DNA of 64,000 nt from Basidiobolus meristosporus CBS 931.73 (Eukaryota > Basidiobolomycota > Basidiobolomycetes > Basidiobolales > Basidiobolaceae): the NCBI GenBank assembly GCA_002104905.1, contig MCFE01000098.1, positions 108,587 to 172,586 of the forward strand, written 5' to 3'. Shown here in pieces: positions 43,881 through 54,083 of the stretch. Position numbers and translations under genes: made by a program. The notes beneath the pieces are model-generated. The model ran no database searches. It saw nothing but the letters and a program-made list of their open reading frames with translations, and was not told the origin of the DNA. Numbering within the stretch: position 1 is the first letter of the stretch; each line of letters begins with the position of its first letter.

Positions 43881-45118
43881 ATGTTAACCTTTTGCTCGTT
43901 CGATCTTTGGTGTGCACTAGTACTTTCACTCCCTCGCGCCCTGATCCATTTTGTTCGCAAGGATCGTAGGGTACACTCTTGGACCATATTGCAATATATA
44001 CTATCCTCACAGTGCCGGAACACTCTTCGCCTCACCTCTCTTTCCAACCTCCGTATACTCTTTACGCTGGGAACCCGACTCCGTTCGCTCCTACACCACA
44101 CTCCCCAGGGGACTGCGCTTCTGGTCAAAGATTTCCACATACCCTCTTATTGGATAGGAAACGCCCGATACCTAAGCAAAGCCTCGCCCAAGTCTCTCGA
44201 CTACGTCATCCTCTATGCCCACGGTATTCCCTCTCCCATGGCCACTTTTCCGTTTTGCATTTGTATTGACCTTACTTGGGACCCGAAGGAGGAGGCTTTT
44301 GCATAGGAAACGCCAAGATGCACCTGTCCACACATCTCGAATGGCTTGCGCAGATCGAAAAGCAAACCAACCTGGCCGGCTGCATCTTCTCCATCGAATA
44401 CGGTAAGCAGCACTTGTTCCGTGGTTGTTGAGAGTGAGAGCACTTGTTCACGCAGAGCCCACCTAGACTTGGCCCCCGAGTGCACTTTCCCAAAGCCTAT
44501 ATTCCAGATGAAAGAGGCTTATGAGTACTTGGTGAACACGCTGCACATCAGTCCCAGCAAAATATTCCTTGGTATGTTGTTCAGAAGGATGTGCCAGGCC
44601 TACTTCTCACGCTAACGCCTATCGTAGCTGGCGACTCTGCCGGTGGCAATATCGCAATTTCTAGTGCAGTCCATATTCGAGAGGCTGGCCTGCCTATGCC
44701 CGCTGGCATGATACTGGTGTCTCCATGGGTGGACCTTGACTCCGAATCGGAGTCCAGCCTTCAGAACCAGGACTTCGATATCGTGACACCCGAGTCGCTT
44801 ATCAATTGGGCAAGCCTATATATGGGAAAGAATCCCTTTGTTACCGGATCACCACTATTTGCTGACCTGAGTGATCTCCCACCAATGCTGATATTTGCCG
44901 GAGGAAAGGAGATCTTATTGGACGACATCCTGGAATTCGACAGGATGGCCACTCGGTGCGGGATATACGTCGACTTCGTGGTAATCTCGGACATGGTTCA
45001 TTGCTGGCCCTTGTTCAGGGAATTCTCCGGGGACAAGCTTCACCAAATGGCCACGGACATGATAGCGAGATTCGTCGATACGTCGCTGAGCAAGTCGCCG
45101 GAGAAGCTCGCCTCGTGA
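43881..45118 (+). CDS. Membrane-anchored alpha/beta hydrolase (HSL/AFTD lipase-esterase type)
   Basis: Carboxylesterase or lipase of the hormone-sensitive lipase group. Four exons, 43881-44223, 44289-44402, 44467-44571 and 44628-45118, join in frame to 350 residues. An N-terminal hydrophobic segment (LTFCSFDLWCALVLSLP) is a probable membrane anchor. The oxyanion-hole motif HGGGF is rebuilt across the first splice when the acceptor CCGAAG is used. The nucleophile elbow is GDSAGGN at the start of exon 4, the acid lies near PLFADLSDLPPMLIFAGGKE, and the catalytic His is in VISDMVHCWPLF. This matches sterol/steryl-acetyl hydrolases such as Say1 in layout, but substrate is not determinable. It is divergent from the carrier gene. 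Confidence 0.88.
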
Positions 45119-45352
45119 TCGCCGGCTTGCTCCTTGTTACCCGTTCTGTATTCTTTTGTAATGATCAGTGTTGATAATCGTGTAGATGTGAAGTAAGGTT
45201 TAGTAAAACGATTGCAGTGCGATGGATTTGCGCTGGATTTGCCCAAGCCATCCCTGTTGTACATCATTCCCCCATTCCGGAATAAATCGGACTCGAATAA
45301 TCAGGTTGAAGGGTTTATTTTACATCTAGGGTGGTACATGGACAGGGGTTCT

Positions 45353-45811
45353 CTACATTACAAACAGAAGCCCAGCCGAGAGGATCAACGCCAAGGACAG
45401 GCAATCAGTTTTGCTGGCTCCATTTAGAATGCTAAGGGGCGTTGTGCTTGGGTTGCTATCCCCCGAAAGCGAGCTAGGGGAGCTAGGTTCGGTTGGGGTG
45501 GGGCTGGGCGTGGGCGTGGACGTGTAATACGGACAGTATCTTTCAACCACGGACTGTTGATAGGAAAAATAAGCCTGAACGCCGGGGTCCTTGGGGCAAT
45601 AATAGGTGCAATGAACGTAACCCTTTGCCTGGCGACAGTTGCAGTCGATGTCGTTGCGATCACATGCCATCGTTTCCAGATTTGCAACGCAGCTGTTGTA
45701 GGTTGCAGGCATTGAGCAGTGCTTTTCGTCGACTTCTTTGGGGATGTATAGCTCAGCCGCGTGAGCCCCGCACACTAGAGCAGCTGCAGCAACCAAGGTA
45801 GAGAACCTCAT
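45353..45811 (-). CDS. Small secreted CFEM-like Cys-rich GPI protein
   Basis: 152 residues, intronless. It has a signal peptide (STLVAAAALVCGAHA), then a compact Cys-rich module of about 75 residues with eight cysteines (CSMPATYNSC, MACDRNDIDCNCRQ, CTYYCPKDPG). A Pro/Thr/Ser spacer and a C-terminal hydrophobic tail (SLALILSAGLLFVM) preceded by a small-residue site indicate a GPI anchor. The Cys spacing, with CxC and a preceding Asp, recalls CFEM domains that bind haem or sit in cell walls, but the match is loose. It is predicted to act at the cell surface, and is convergent with the hydrolase gene, 234 bp apart. Confidence 0.75.
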   Translation of the reverse strand: MRFSTLVAAAALVCGAHAAELYIPKEVDEKHCSMPATYNSCVANLETMACDRNDIDCNCRQAKGYVHCTYYCPKDPGVQAYFSYQQSVVERYCPYYTSTPTPSPTPTEPSSPSSLSGDSNPSTTPLSILNGASKTDCLSLALILSAGLLFVM

Positions 45812-46374
45812 TTTGTAGGAAAAGAAAAACCCTCGAGCCCATCACATTTATATCGCCCATTGTTTTCGTCAGAGAGGCAAAAGATAATCCATTTATGGGG
45901 ATCGGATCAAATGGAAAGGAAGCGGGTCCTCAGCTAGAACCGACTGTGGAGTGTATGGAAAAACAGATTAGCATTCGGCACAGCATGGTTATGCATGCCA
46001 AAGGGGAGATCTTGATAAATCAACACATGCACCAATGGGCTTCGGAGTTGGTGGATGCGGTGCACATAGTCCGATACCATCAAGTGGAGGGCTGAGGGCT
46101 CAGAAAAGGGATAATGAGATGCATAACCAATACTCTGGCTCACAATGCTTTATATCTCTATAGATGCTGAATTGATATGATTCGTATCAGGGCCAGTGAC
46201 GGCATTGATTAGGAAGAAACTGAGGTTTGAGACTGTCACAACAGCTGGAATTCAGGATGCAAGGCGGATCTTCAGGAGTACCACTAGGTGCGGGCCTTAT
46301 CCGGGAATATAAAACGCTCCAGCAAGCACCATTTGTCATCGAGGACCTCCTTGAATGACCCGCCGCTCAACAAA
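45812..46374. other. Intergenic region upstream of the homeobox gene
   Basis: 563 bp with the two divergent upstream regions. A TATAAA-like GAATATAAAAC lies at about 46305, 70 bp upstream of the homeobox ATG. No other feature is seen. Confidence 0.5.
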
Positions 46375-47173
46375 ATGAACCTCGTTAGAGATGAGAATGA
46401 GAATAGGGCAATTGGCTCCCGCCAAGCCGAGAGTCTAAACCAGTGTATTAAGCGTCGAAACCGCCTAAGTCCACAGCAGGCCAGTCGATTGATGCAAATA
46501 TTCGAGCAAACAACGAAGCCCAGAACCGAGCTCAGGCGGACCTTAGCCAAAGAGCTTGGGATGAACCCTCGTGCCGTTCAAATATGGTTTCAGAATCGCC
46601 GACAAAAACTAAAGAAGGAGCATCAGGAAGCGCAACTTATAGAGCCCAGTCGAATTCTGACCGCGCCCATATCATTTAGTCTTGAGTCGAGTCAAATTCC
46701 AAGTACTCTTGATGGTGACCCATCAGTCTACAACACCATAGGCTCCACAGAAAATCAGCATCAGCCGTTTAATTTTGCCCTCCATAGTGAACTTTCAGGC
46801 CCGTATCCGGTCGATGTCTCCATGTACCCGAGTAGCTGTACCCCGACAGGATTCGAAAGTTCTAATCAATGTATAGCTTTAAGCAGTGTCTCGGCAACTG
46901 TTTAGTTATTAATATGTTCTTTTGGTGTATTTTGTAGGTGAGAGATCCATGGCAAGAAAACTTCCGCACAATCTTGAGATTGGTCAACTTAGCCCTACTG
47001 GAAGCAGCACATACCCCTGGCCTGGATTCAGCATATCAAATACTCCCAACTTTGACGGAAGTGAGAGTTATATAATGAATAATGTCGATTCTTTTCATGT
47101 TACCATGCCGGATAGTCACCCGAAAAAACTGGACATATTCAATAACTTCAGCCATATATCCTACCACATGTAA
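46375..47173 (+). CDS. Homeodomain transcription factor
   Basis: Two exons, 46375-46885 and 46938-47173, about 248 residues. A typical 60-residue homeodomain occupies residues ~22-82: RRNRLSPQQASRLMQIFEQ (helix 1), RTELRRTLAKELGMNPRAVQ (helix 2 and turn) and VQIWFQNRRQKLKKEH (recognition helix with invariant W, F, N and R). There is no TALE insertion. The remainder is Ser/Asn/Pro-rich with no domain, as in fungal Yox1/Pah-like regulators. The ATG at 46375 starts 20 residues before the domain. The donor after residue ~170 (A|GTGTCT) was chosen because it keeps the Ser/Asn-rich frame open to 47173; other splice choices give shorter tails. Confidence 0.85.
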
Positions 47174-47563
47174 GTATAGTTAGTATAGCGCGGATTGTAT
47201 CTCATAAAGTAGCCCGATTCAACTCGCATGTCTTTCCATCTCCAATTTTGTTGGTTTACGGATTGCAACAAGTATGACAATCCATCCTCAACAGGCTCCC
47301 GTATAAGGCTCCCGTATAAATAAAGATCTAAGCAATATTGAGATCATATTACACATGTTATGACATGATCGGCCGTGAATCATTGGCTCCTCCATCAGGA
47401 ATGGAGTTCTTCTAACAAGTCAGCATTTCGTGACAAGTACAGTCAATGCTTACTTCATTCTAGGGTAAGAAACATCTACGCCAACAAGTGTAGAATGCAG
47501 TGTATGCACAACTATAAAAACTCCCAGCAGTAATAATCCATTCTTCAATCCAGTACTTACACT
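47174..47563. other. Intergenic region with promoter of secreted gene 1
   Basis: 390 bp. A direct repeat GGCTCCCGTATAA occurs twice (about 47295-47320) and a TATA-like CTATAAAAAC lies about 50 bp before the ATG at 47564. Confidence 0.55.
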
Positions 47564-48577
47564 ATGAGATCAATCGCCATCCTATTCACCACTGCCTTGG
47601 CTTTAGCCTCCTCCACTTCCGCATATCCAGCTCAGGTTACGGTCACAACCACCACCGTTGTCACGGTACAGCCCACAGATGCAGCCACTGCAACCCAAAG
47701 CTCAACTGAGCCAAATCCAACTCAGTCCAACGGCAATATCCCGGGCCAGGGTGGTTTCGGGGGAATGGGCGACAGTATCTCCGACAACTGCCAGAATGCT
47801 ATCAGGGGGATCGTGGTCACCGCAGAGGGTCAGCAATCTTGCCTACCAGTAATGCAGCTCGCACCAATCTGGAACCAAACGCTGTATGATTCAACGAACA
47901 TTGCGCAATATATTTCTCAGGGATTGGATGTGCTATGTCAGGCACCAGAATGTTCCGCTGACACTCTGAGTGCAGCATCTCAGCAACTAAAGAGCAACTG
48001 CAATTCCAAAGACGAGAACAGTCTCCTGGTGAAGACAGTATCCGGGTTGGTCAACAACTACGGAGCGGCTAGAAAGCTTGGCTGTGAAAAGTTGCCAAAC
48101 GATAACAATAGTGATGGGAGCACCGAGGGCAACAACGAGAATGGAGATGACACGAATAACAACTCCGACGCGAACACCGCATACTGTGTAGCTGACGCCA
48201 CCCAGTTCTACCTCAACAAGGGTCTGCTTATCCTGACCGGGAAGTGGAAAGAAAACCCAGAGCAGCTGTGTCCCCCCTGCGCCAACACCTGGTACTCAGA
48301 TATCAAGGAGTTGGAGCCTCAGTATGAGGACCTGAAGGAATGGAAGCTGGCTGAGCAGCTTGAAGAGGTTTGCCCCTATCTCAAGAATAGCACCTCCACC
48401 TCCACCACCACTGGCTCACCGTCTGCAGAGTCACCAACTCAAGCCACTGAGACAACCGAACCAACTCCCGCCGAGAGTCAAACGGGCAACGCCGACTCAC
48501 CAGCAGCCACGCCCACCCCACAGCCCTCAGATGGAGATCAGTCCTCCACTGTGGTTATTGTCACCACTACACAGTAA
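47564..48577 (+). CDS. Secreted repeat-pair protein, copy 1 (function unknown)
   Basis: 337 residues, intronless. Signal peptide SIAILFTTALALASSTSA, then a Thr/Ser/Val-rich spacer. Two Cys-containing helical modules follow, NCQNAIRGIVVTAEGQQSCL..VLCQAPECS and YCVADATQFYLNKGLLIL..QLCPPCANTWY, separated by an Asn/Gly/Asp-rich linker. A Thr/Pro/Ser-rich tail ends VVIVTTTQ. The two CxxC-type modules resemble a fungal secreted family of unknown function (DUF7729-like; assignment tentative). A cell-wall or extracellular role is inferred. It has a near-identical neighbour 1,536 bp downstream. Confidence 0.82.
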   Translation: MRSIAILFTTALALASSTSAYPAQVTVTTTTVVTVQPTDAATATQSSTEPNPTQSNGNIPGQGGFGGMGDSISDNCQNAIRGIVVTAEGQQSCLPVMQLAPIWNQTLYDSTNIAQYISQGLDVLCQAPECSADTLSAASQQLKSNCNSKDENSLLVKTVSGLVNNYGAARKLGCEKLPNDNNSDGSTEGNNENGDDTNNNSDANTAYCVADATQFYLNKGLLILTGKWKENPEQLCPPCANTWYSDIKELEPQYEDLKEWKLAEQLEEVCPYLKNSTSTSTTTGSPSAESPTQATETTEPTPAESQTGNADSPAATPTPQPSDGDQSSTVVIVTTTQ

Positions 48578-49099
48578 ATCTTGTAAGCATGAATGTAGCT
48601 TTGTAAATCTATCCCAACACACGAACCAATATGAATAAATATCACTTATTATCAATACGTTTTCCCACAAATGGTCAAAATTAAACAGAATTCGAAACCA
48701 TACGTAAATAGAACAGTCACACTTACTCGCAACAATCATATTACGCCATAAACAGGGATTACGAGCAAATGGTTGGTGCCTCCAACAGCGATAGAATTCT
48801 TCTATTAATAGTTAGACAAATCATCATATCATGAATAGTGTGCTCAGATGTAATGGTGGTTGAGAGAGTAAATAAGGCAAGGCTTACTTCATCCCCATCG
48901 CTATGACCTGGTCCATACACTACAGATAGTCCTCACTTCTTGGCATGATGAAAGTATTTCCCATTTTCGGATCATCTTTCCGCTCGGAATCAGAATCGTT
49001 ACTATTTACGTAACAACATATGTATCTCTCGAAGTATAAAAGGATAAGTTGTCACCTTGCTAGCAGTCATTATTCATTCTTCAATCCAGCACTTACACT
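48578..49099. other. Spacer between the duplicated secreted genes
   Basis: 522 bp: the 3' flank shared with copy 2 for about 80 bp, then unique AT-rich promoter sequence with a TATA-like AGTATAAAAGG near 49035. The last ~30 bp before the ATG again match copy 1. Confidence 0.6.
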
Positions 49100-50113
49100 A
49101 TGAGATCAATCGCCATCCTATTCACCACTGCCTTGGCTTTAGCCTCCTCCACTTCCGCATATCCAGCTCAGGATTCGGACACAACCACCACCGTCGTCAC
49201 GGTACAGCCCACAGATGCAGCCACTGCAACCCAAAGCTCAACTGAGCCAAATCCAACTCAGTCCAACGGCGATATCCCGGGCCTGGGTGGTTTCGGGGGA
49301 ATGGGCGACAGTATCTCCGACAACTGCCAGAATGCTATCATGGGGATCGTGGTCACCGCAGAGGGTCAGCAATCTTGCCTACCAGTAATGCAGCTCGCAC
49401 CAATCTGGAACCAAACGCTGTATGATTCAACGAACATTGCGCAATATATTTCTCAGGGATTGGATGTGCTATGCCAGGCACCAGAATGTTCCGCTGACAC
49501 TCTGAGTGCAGCATCTCAGCAACTAAAGAGCAACTGCAATTCCAAAGACGAGAACAGTCTCCTGGTGAAGACAGTATCCGGGTTGGTCAACAACTACGGA
49601 GCGGCTAGAAAGCTTGGCTGTGAAAAGTTGCCAAACGATAACAATAGTGATGGGAGCACCGAGGGCAACAACGAGAATGGAGATGACACGAATAACAACT
49701 CCGACGCGAACACCGCATACTGTGTAGCTGACGCCACCCAGTTCTACCTCAACAAGGGCCTGCTCATACTGACCGGGAAGTGGAAAGAAAACCCAGAGCA
49801 ACTGTGTCCCCCCTGCGCCAACACCTGGTACTCAGATATCAAGGAGTTGGAGCCTCAGTATGAGGACCTGAAGGATTGGAAGCTGGCTGAGCAACTGGAA
49901 GAGGTTTGCCCCTATCTCAAGAATAGCACCTCCACCACCACCACCACTGGCTCACCGTCTGCAGAGTCACCAACCCAAGCCACTGAGACAACCGAACCAA
50001 CTCCCGCCGAGAGTCAAACGGGCAACGCCGACTCACCAGCAGCCACACCCACCCCACAGCCCTCAGATGGAGATCAGTCCTCCACTGTGGTTATTGTCAC
50101 CACTACACAGTAA
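49100..50113 (+). CDS. Secreted repeat-pair protein, copy 2 (function unknown)
   Basis: 337 residues, same layout as the gene at 47564. I count only a handful of amino-acid differences: VTV to DSD after the signal peptide, N to D and Q to L near residues 58-62, R to M in NAIRG/NAIMG, E to D near LKEW, and S to T in the tail. Silent changes are also few. The upstream regions diverge about 30 bp from the ATG, so the two copies probably have separate promoters. Sequence identity points to a recent duplication or ongoing conversion. Confidence 0.82.
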   Translation: MRSIAILFTTALALASSTSAYPAQDSDTTTTVVTVQPTDAATATQSSTEPNPTQSNGDIPGLGGFGGMGDSISDNCQNAIMGIVVTAEGQQSCLPVMQLAPIWNQTLYDSTNIAQYISQGLDVLCQAPECSADTLSAASQQLKSNCNSKDENSLLVKTVSGLVNNYGAARKLGCEKLPNDNNSDGSTEGNNENGDDTNNNSDANTAYCVADATQFYLNKGLLILTGKWKENPEQLCPPCANTWYSDIKELEPQYEDLKDWKLAEQLEEVCPYLKNSTSTTTTTGSPSAESPTQATETTEPTPAESQTGNADSPAATPTPQPSDGDQSSTVVIVTTTQ

Positions 50114-50215
50114 ATCTTGTAAGCATGAATGTAGCTTTGTAAATCTATCCCAACACACGAACCACTACGAATAAATAACTCAATTGCTCGTATATATATA
50201 TCCACCCCCTTGTGT

Positions 50216-51532
50216 TTATAAACAGGAGCATTCAATTAAGCGTAAATTCATCGGAATCCAACCATTAGCTACTATCAGACCGAAAATCTTTTCAACACGG
50301 CTTGTAGGGGAGCACTTGTTATATGGTAAATAGGAAATATGATAAAGATACCATCTAAAAAGCAGTTGACCACGGGTTCTCATGTGTGGTGGTCGTTTCG
50401 GTCTGTATACCAAAGAGGCTACCGTCTTGTATGCGGTGGCAAACCTCTTATATTCGGACATCACCCCGTTTGTAGGCTCCATGGCCGAGAGGGCTGGTCT
50501 GAGGAGGTTTTCACTTGGTACCGAGGAATCGAGTGGTTGGTTCTGATCTATGTCTACCAATACTGCCTGGCTTGATAGATCTGCATCTACATACATTATC
50601 ACCGGTTTTTGGGAGTTTGGCTGGACCTCGGCCACTTTGGTTTGACTGCGCTCCGAGCGAGAGAGTCGACGGCCAGAAGAGGAGGCATGGAATATATCTT
50701 TTACCAAGTTGGAATCCGCGCGTTTGCGCCCACTGCTGCTGATTTCGATCATGCTCTTATCCACCGAGGTCCGTTTTGTGAACGCTTCTGGTGTGGTCTC
50801 TTCAGGGATGGTGCCGTTGGTAGAGGTGGGGCTACCACTACTCGGTGAGGTCTGCTCGTTCGATCTCGCTGTGGCCATTCTTTCCAGCGGATAGAAGATA
50901 TCCGATGGAGGAGTTGGATTGGTCAGTTCTTTCAGGGTGGCCTCCTGCGCAGCATGTCTTTCAAGCCCCATTTCTTCGAGTAATGAGCCTACAGAGAAAG
51001 TATCGGAATCATCGCTCTCAGCGGTCTTCCGAGTGATTTCCTGCTCCTCGTCGATGAATGGAAGGCCACAGTACGTAGGGATGGCAGCTGAGGTGCAGAA
51101 CCAAGGGATCTCCAGTTGACAATGTTGTCGATAGGATGCCTCGTCAATCTTGGAAATGGGAGTGGGCTGAGGCCTCAGAAGTCGCAAGTATTCAATGAGG
51201 TCGTGGCGGAGCTGCTGGCATATGCTGGCGTACTCGATGGTGTTGACTTCTCTTTCCTGAAAAGCCCTGTTGACTCCGTTTTTTGGCTGATCCATCGGGG
51301 TTACTAATCGATAGTTGTCCAGAAGTTTCTCCAACACGCTCTGGCAGCTCCTTGGATAGTCAGCAGAGGCCGAGTCCCTGGAGAGAGTGCTCAACTGGTC
51401 CAAAGACAGCTTCTCCACTCTCAATTTCCCTTCCAAGCCAATCCAACGACTGTGCCCGCTGTGGATCGCAGCCTCGAAATGCTTTTCTAAGGAATCGCTG
51501 TACTTCCTCTCGAAGCCCACTAATTTTGGCAT
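50216..51532 (-). CDS. Orphan protein with disordered Ser-rich half
   Basis: Not recognised. Intronless, 438 residues from the ATG at 51532. The first ~130 residues are helical and charged with heptad-like spacing (FERKYSDSLEKHFEAAI, QQLRHDLIEYLRLLRP) and could be a coiled-coil or BAR-like segment. Residues ~165-330 are rich in Ser, Thr, Glu and Arg with acidic phosphosite-like patches (ESDDSD, RRLSRSERSQ). The last ~60 residues are basic and aromatic. No signal peptide or transmembrane segment is seen. The stop lies 103 bp from the stop of secreted copy 2. A regulatory or scaffolding protein is a guess; no function is assigned. Confidence 0.6.
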   Translation of the reverse strand: MPKLVGFERKYSDSLEKHFEAAIHSGHSRWIGLEGKLRVEKLSLDQLSTLSRDSASADYPRSCQSVLEKLLDNYRLVTPMDQPKNGVNRAFQEREVNTIEYASICQQLRHDLIEYLRLLRPQPTPISKIDEASYRQHCQLEIPWFCTSAAIPTYCGLPFIDEEQEITRKTAESDDSDTFSVGSLLEEMGLERHAAQEATLKELTNPTPPSDIFYPLERMATARSNEQTSPSSGSPTSTNGTIPEETTPEAFTKRTSVDKSMIEISSSGRKRADSNLVKDIFHASSSGRRLSRSERSQTKVAEVQPNSQKPVIMYVDADLSSQAVLVDIDQNQPLDSSVPSENLLRPALSAMEPTNGVMSEYKRFATAYKTVASLVYRPKRPPHMRTRGQLLFRWYLYHISYLPYNKCSPTSRVEKIFGLIVANGWIPMNLRLIECSCL

Positions 51533-51849
51533 GGTTTCCAGAGAATTTGATCTAGTGCAAGGCTCCCTTGTGTAATGATCATCGAAATATATATGGTTTC
51601 TGCAGTCGGGGAATTGAATCAGTTGTTACGAATCAGGATGGCCTTTACAAACGGTGTGAGGCAAGGTTAGAGATCTCTGTCATGACTTGCTGGCCAAATC
51701 CGTTTCAACCAAAATCCGTTTCTAAACCTCGTTTTAATAACAACTATCGTCCTTAAAATTTCTGCCAAACAGCCTAATCTACATAATGTATGCATGTGAT
51801 TTAGCCAGCTCCACACAATACATGCGATGGTGCGGTTCTTTATTTGATG
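51533..51849. other. Intergenic region
   Basis: 317 bp between the orphan gene and the methyltransferase 3' end. Contains an AAATCCGTTT direct repeat (about 51698-51724). No gene. Confidence 0.5.
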
Positions 51850-52602
51850 TTACATGCTCGCTTTATCGTTGAACAAGCAGTATATAAACTTTTGCTTAGC
51901 TCCGCTCGGTGTTGTGTGCGTTTCATTTCTACTCTCGATAAGCTCTAAATAGCGCTTTTCGTTCCCTGTTGAAGTAGAATACCCAGTGTTGAGCTCTTGT
52001 TTCAGCTTGTCTGCATCGTATCTTTCAACGTTCAAGCCACTACATTTTAGCGGCCCGTCAGGCAAGGCAAACGTGCCAATGAGGAGCCAGCCACCAGGCC
52101 GCAGGGTTTGATACAGCATTTGGGAGTAGCTGAGGCGATCTTTCTTCTCGGTCAAAAAGTGATAAACAGCCCGGTCATGAACAAGATCATACTGGCCATA
52201 CTCCCCGTTCTGATTAAATTCACGAACATCGGCAACTACCCAGTCCAATGCTGGAGATTCCGCGGAAAAAACCTGCTCTTCAAGGCCCTTCTTTGCAATT
52301 GCGAGAGCATTTTCACTTACGTCAACAACAGTAATACGCTCAGCTACAGTCTGGTGACGAACCAATTCCGCAGCGAACGGGGAAGCGCCACCTCCAAGGT
52401 CAACAACCCGTTTTAAAGGAGCGCTTGCCTTTGCGATACCAATCAGCTCCTGTGCGACGGCTGGAATTCGGTTTGTGGTCCAAGAGAGTGAGTCTACAGG
52501 TTTTTTGGCATAGACATCCTGCCAATGCTTGTGGGTTAAGGTTGACATAACACGCTGTGAAAATATGGAGTATTTGAAGAGACTCGAAGGACGCAAGATC
52601 AT
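51850..52602 (-). CDS. Class I SAM-dependent methyltransferase
   Basis: 250 residues, intronless. Rossmann-type methyltransferase: motif I VVDLGGGASPFAAEL, motif II with the acidic ITVVDVSENAL, motif III-like DWVVADVREF, motif IV YDLVHDRAVYHFL and post-motif LRPGGWLLIGTF. The N-terminal HWQDVYAKK is typical of small eukaryotic protein methyltransferases such as the CSKMT/METTL12 group, and the first ~18 residues (MILRPSSLFKYSIFSQRV) look like a mitochondrial presequence before an internal Met at residue 19. The substrate cannot be told from the sequence. The second Met would give a cytosolic form; both starts are plausible. Confidence 0.82.
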   Translation of the reverse strand: MILRPSSLFKYSIFSQRVMSTLTHKHWQDVYAKKPVDSLSWTTNRIPAVAQELIGIAKASAPLKRVVDLGGGASPFAAELVRHQTVAERITVVDVSENALAIAKKGLEEQVFSAESPALDWVVADVREFNQNGEYGQYDLVHDRAVYHFLTEKKDRLSYSQMLYQTLRPGGWLLIGTFALPDGPLKCSGLNVERYDADKLKQELNTGYSTSTGNEKRYLELIESRNETHTTPSGAKQKFIYCLFNDKASM

Positions 52603-54083
52603 TAGGAGTATTTACTAATACGTAGCTCGGAAGATATCGATACCATTTTGCCCAAAATACTGTTGGATATTCCCGTGATTATGCCATCACGTGCTTGATG
52701 GCAAAAGTGTCTGAATTGAGTAGTGGCAGAGGAAATTCCTTTCTTACATCTGGAATTGGCACTTTCAAATGATTCACAGTTATTATGAGACGATTCGCAA
52801 CAACGACTTGTGTGGCTTCTCAAAGCACTGATGCAGGCTAATGTAGATCATGTAGGTCACCATACCCCATCCGTTCATGTGATTAGCATTCGATCAAATG
52901 AACCAGTTCTATGCTTTAGTGTACTGAAATCGTTTGCCTTTCTACCTTCGCCGGATTGCCTGAATTGCATAATGAATTATTAATCAAAGGTTCTTCGGCA
53001 GATGGCGGGCTGGGTAGTTATCATTCTGCCCATCTCTGTGGGATTTCAAGTTTTTTGAGGTATATCGTTGCATTACTGTTCTCAGAAGCAACATGGTTTT
53101 ACCATCCCAAACTATGTGGTAATACCGATGAGAGACGGCTAATCCATAGACGCGGGATGTTTGAGCCTTAGCCACGTGTTATCCGCAACCCAAGAATAGA
53201 TTTCCCACTCCTAAATGGATTTTTGTCCATGCGGTTTGATGTTTCTTCACACCAATGTTTGGTAGCACAGATCCGTAGCACCACAAGCTTTGCCAGATAT
53301 TTCAATATGTGTCTGCTTATAACGGCTCCGTAGTGTGGTTGCTGAGTTCTTTTTGGATGGAAAAAACGAAAAGCGGAGTCACATTGTAGATAGGATCGAA
53401 TCTACAGACACCTTGGTCATACGTATCATGATGCCTCTGATCTTTCCCATTTTAGGAGATGTAATATAGGTCTGCCACCACGTTTAATAAACCTCTTTGG
53501 CCAGTTACTAAAGATTAAAGCTTGAATGACACTCGTTGAAACGCATCTGCCGCCTCAAAGGAGTTCCCAAACAATATAAAATGTCTGAGTTCAAGTAGAA
53601 TATCTTAAAAATAGATAACTCAGTAATTTTACCCGTTTCTGCCCACACTTAACAAGTCTGTAGGGCAAAGAACCAATTAATTCAACATCCCAGAACAAGC
53701 CAGAGAAAGATTCGTCATTGTTGAGGTGGCACATGCTACTATGGCGGTAATCTTTATCTCCATGTATGGATTTACAATTAGTAATGCGGGCAGCTCAGTT
53801 TGGCGACTGTTTAAACTGACAAGGCTACTGTTAATAATATCTAACAGTACTTGCTGAAGAGCAGGGAGGGAGAAGACAGCCACGTGAAGTAATCGATCTT
53901 CATTAGGCTGAATGGAGTCCATTTCCAATGTTTTTCTAAAAATACACTCCACCGTGCATGGGCAAACTAGATCAGTGTGTCAGATGATCGATCCTATGGT
54001 GTGGGCTCAAGTAAGTCTCTTTCCCATGTCTATAAAAGTCAAGTAAACCGTCCCTAAACAACCCATCAATCTGGTTAATTAGC
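52603..54083. other. Gene-free region
   Basis: 1,481 bp of AT-rich sequence with no recognisable gene. A 91-codon minus-strand frame at 53677-53952 encodes a weakly hydrophobic sequence without a recognisable domain and is not annotated. The final 55 bp hold the bicupin promoter. Confidence 0.5.
54031..54037 (+). promoter_or_regulatory. TATA box of the bicupin gene
   Basis: TATAAAA, 47 bp upstream of the ATG at 54084. Confidence 0.55.

Noticed and set aside
45895-46095. A short frame beside the CFEM-like gene
   Set aside because: Lies in the divergent promoter region and shows no protein-like features.
53677-53952. A 91-codon minus-strand frame in the gene-free stretch
   Set aside because: No recognisable similarity and no neighbouring exons; could be a relic but nothing supports it.
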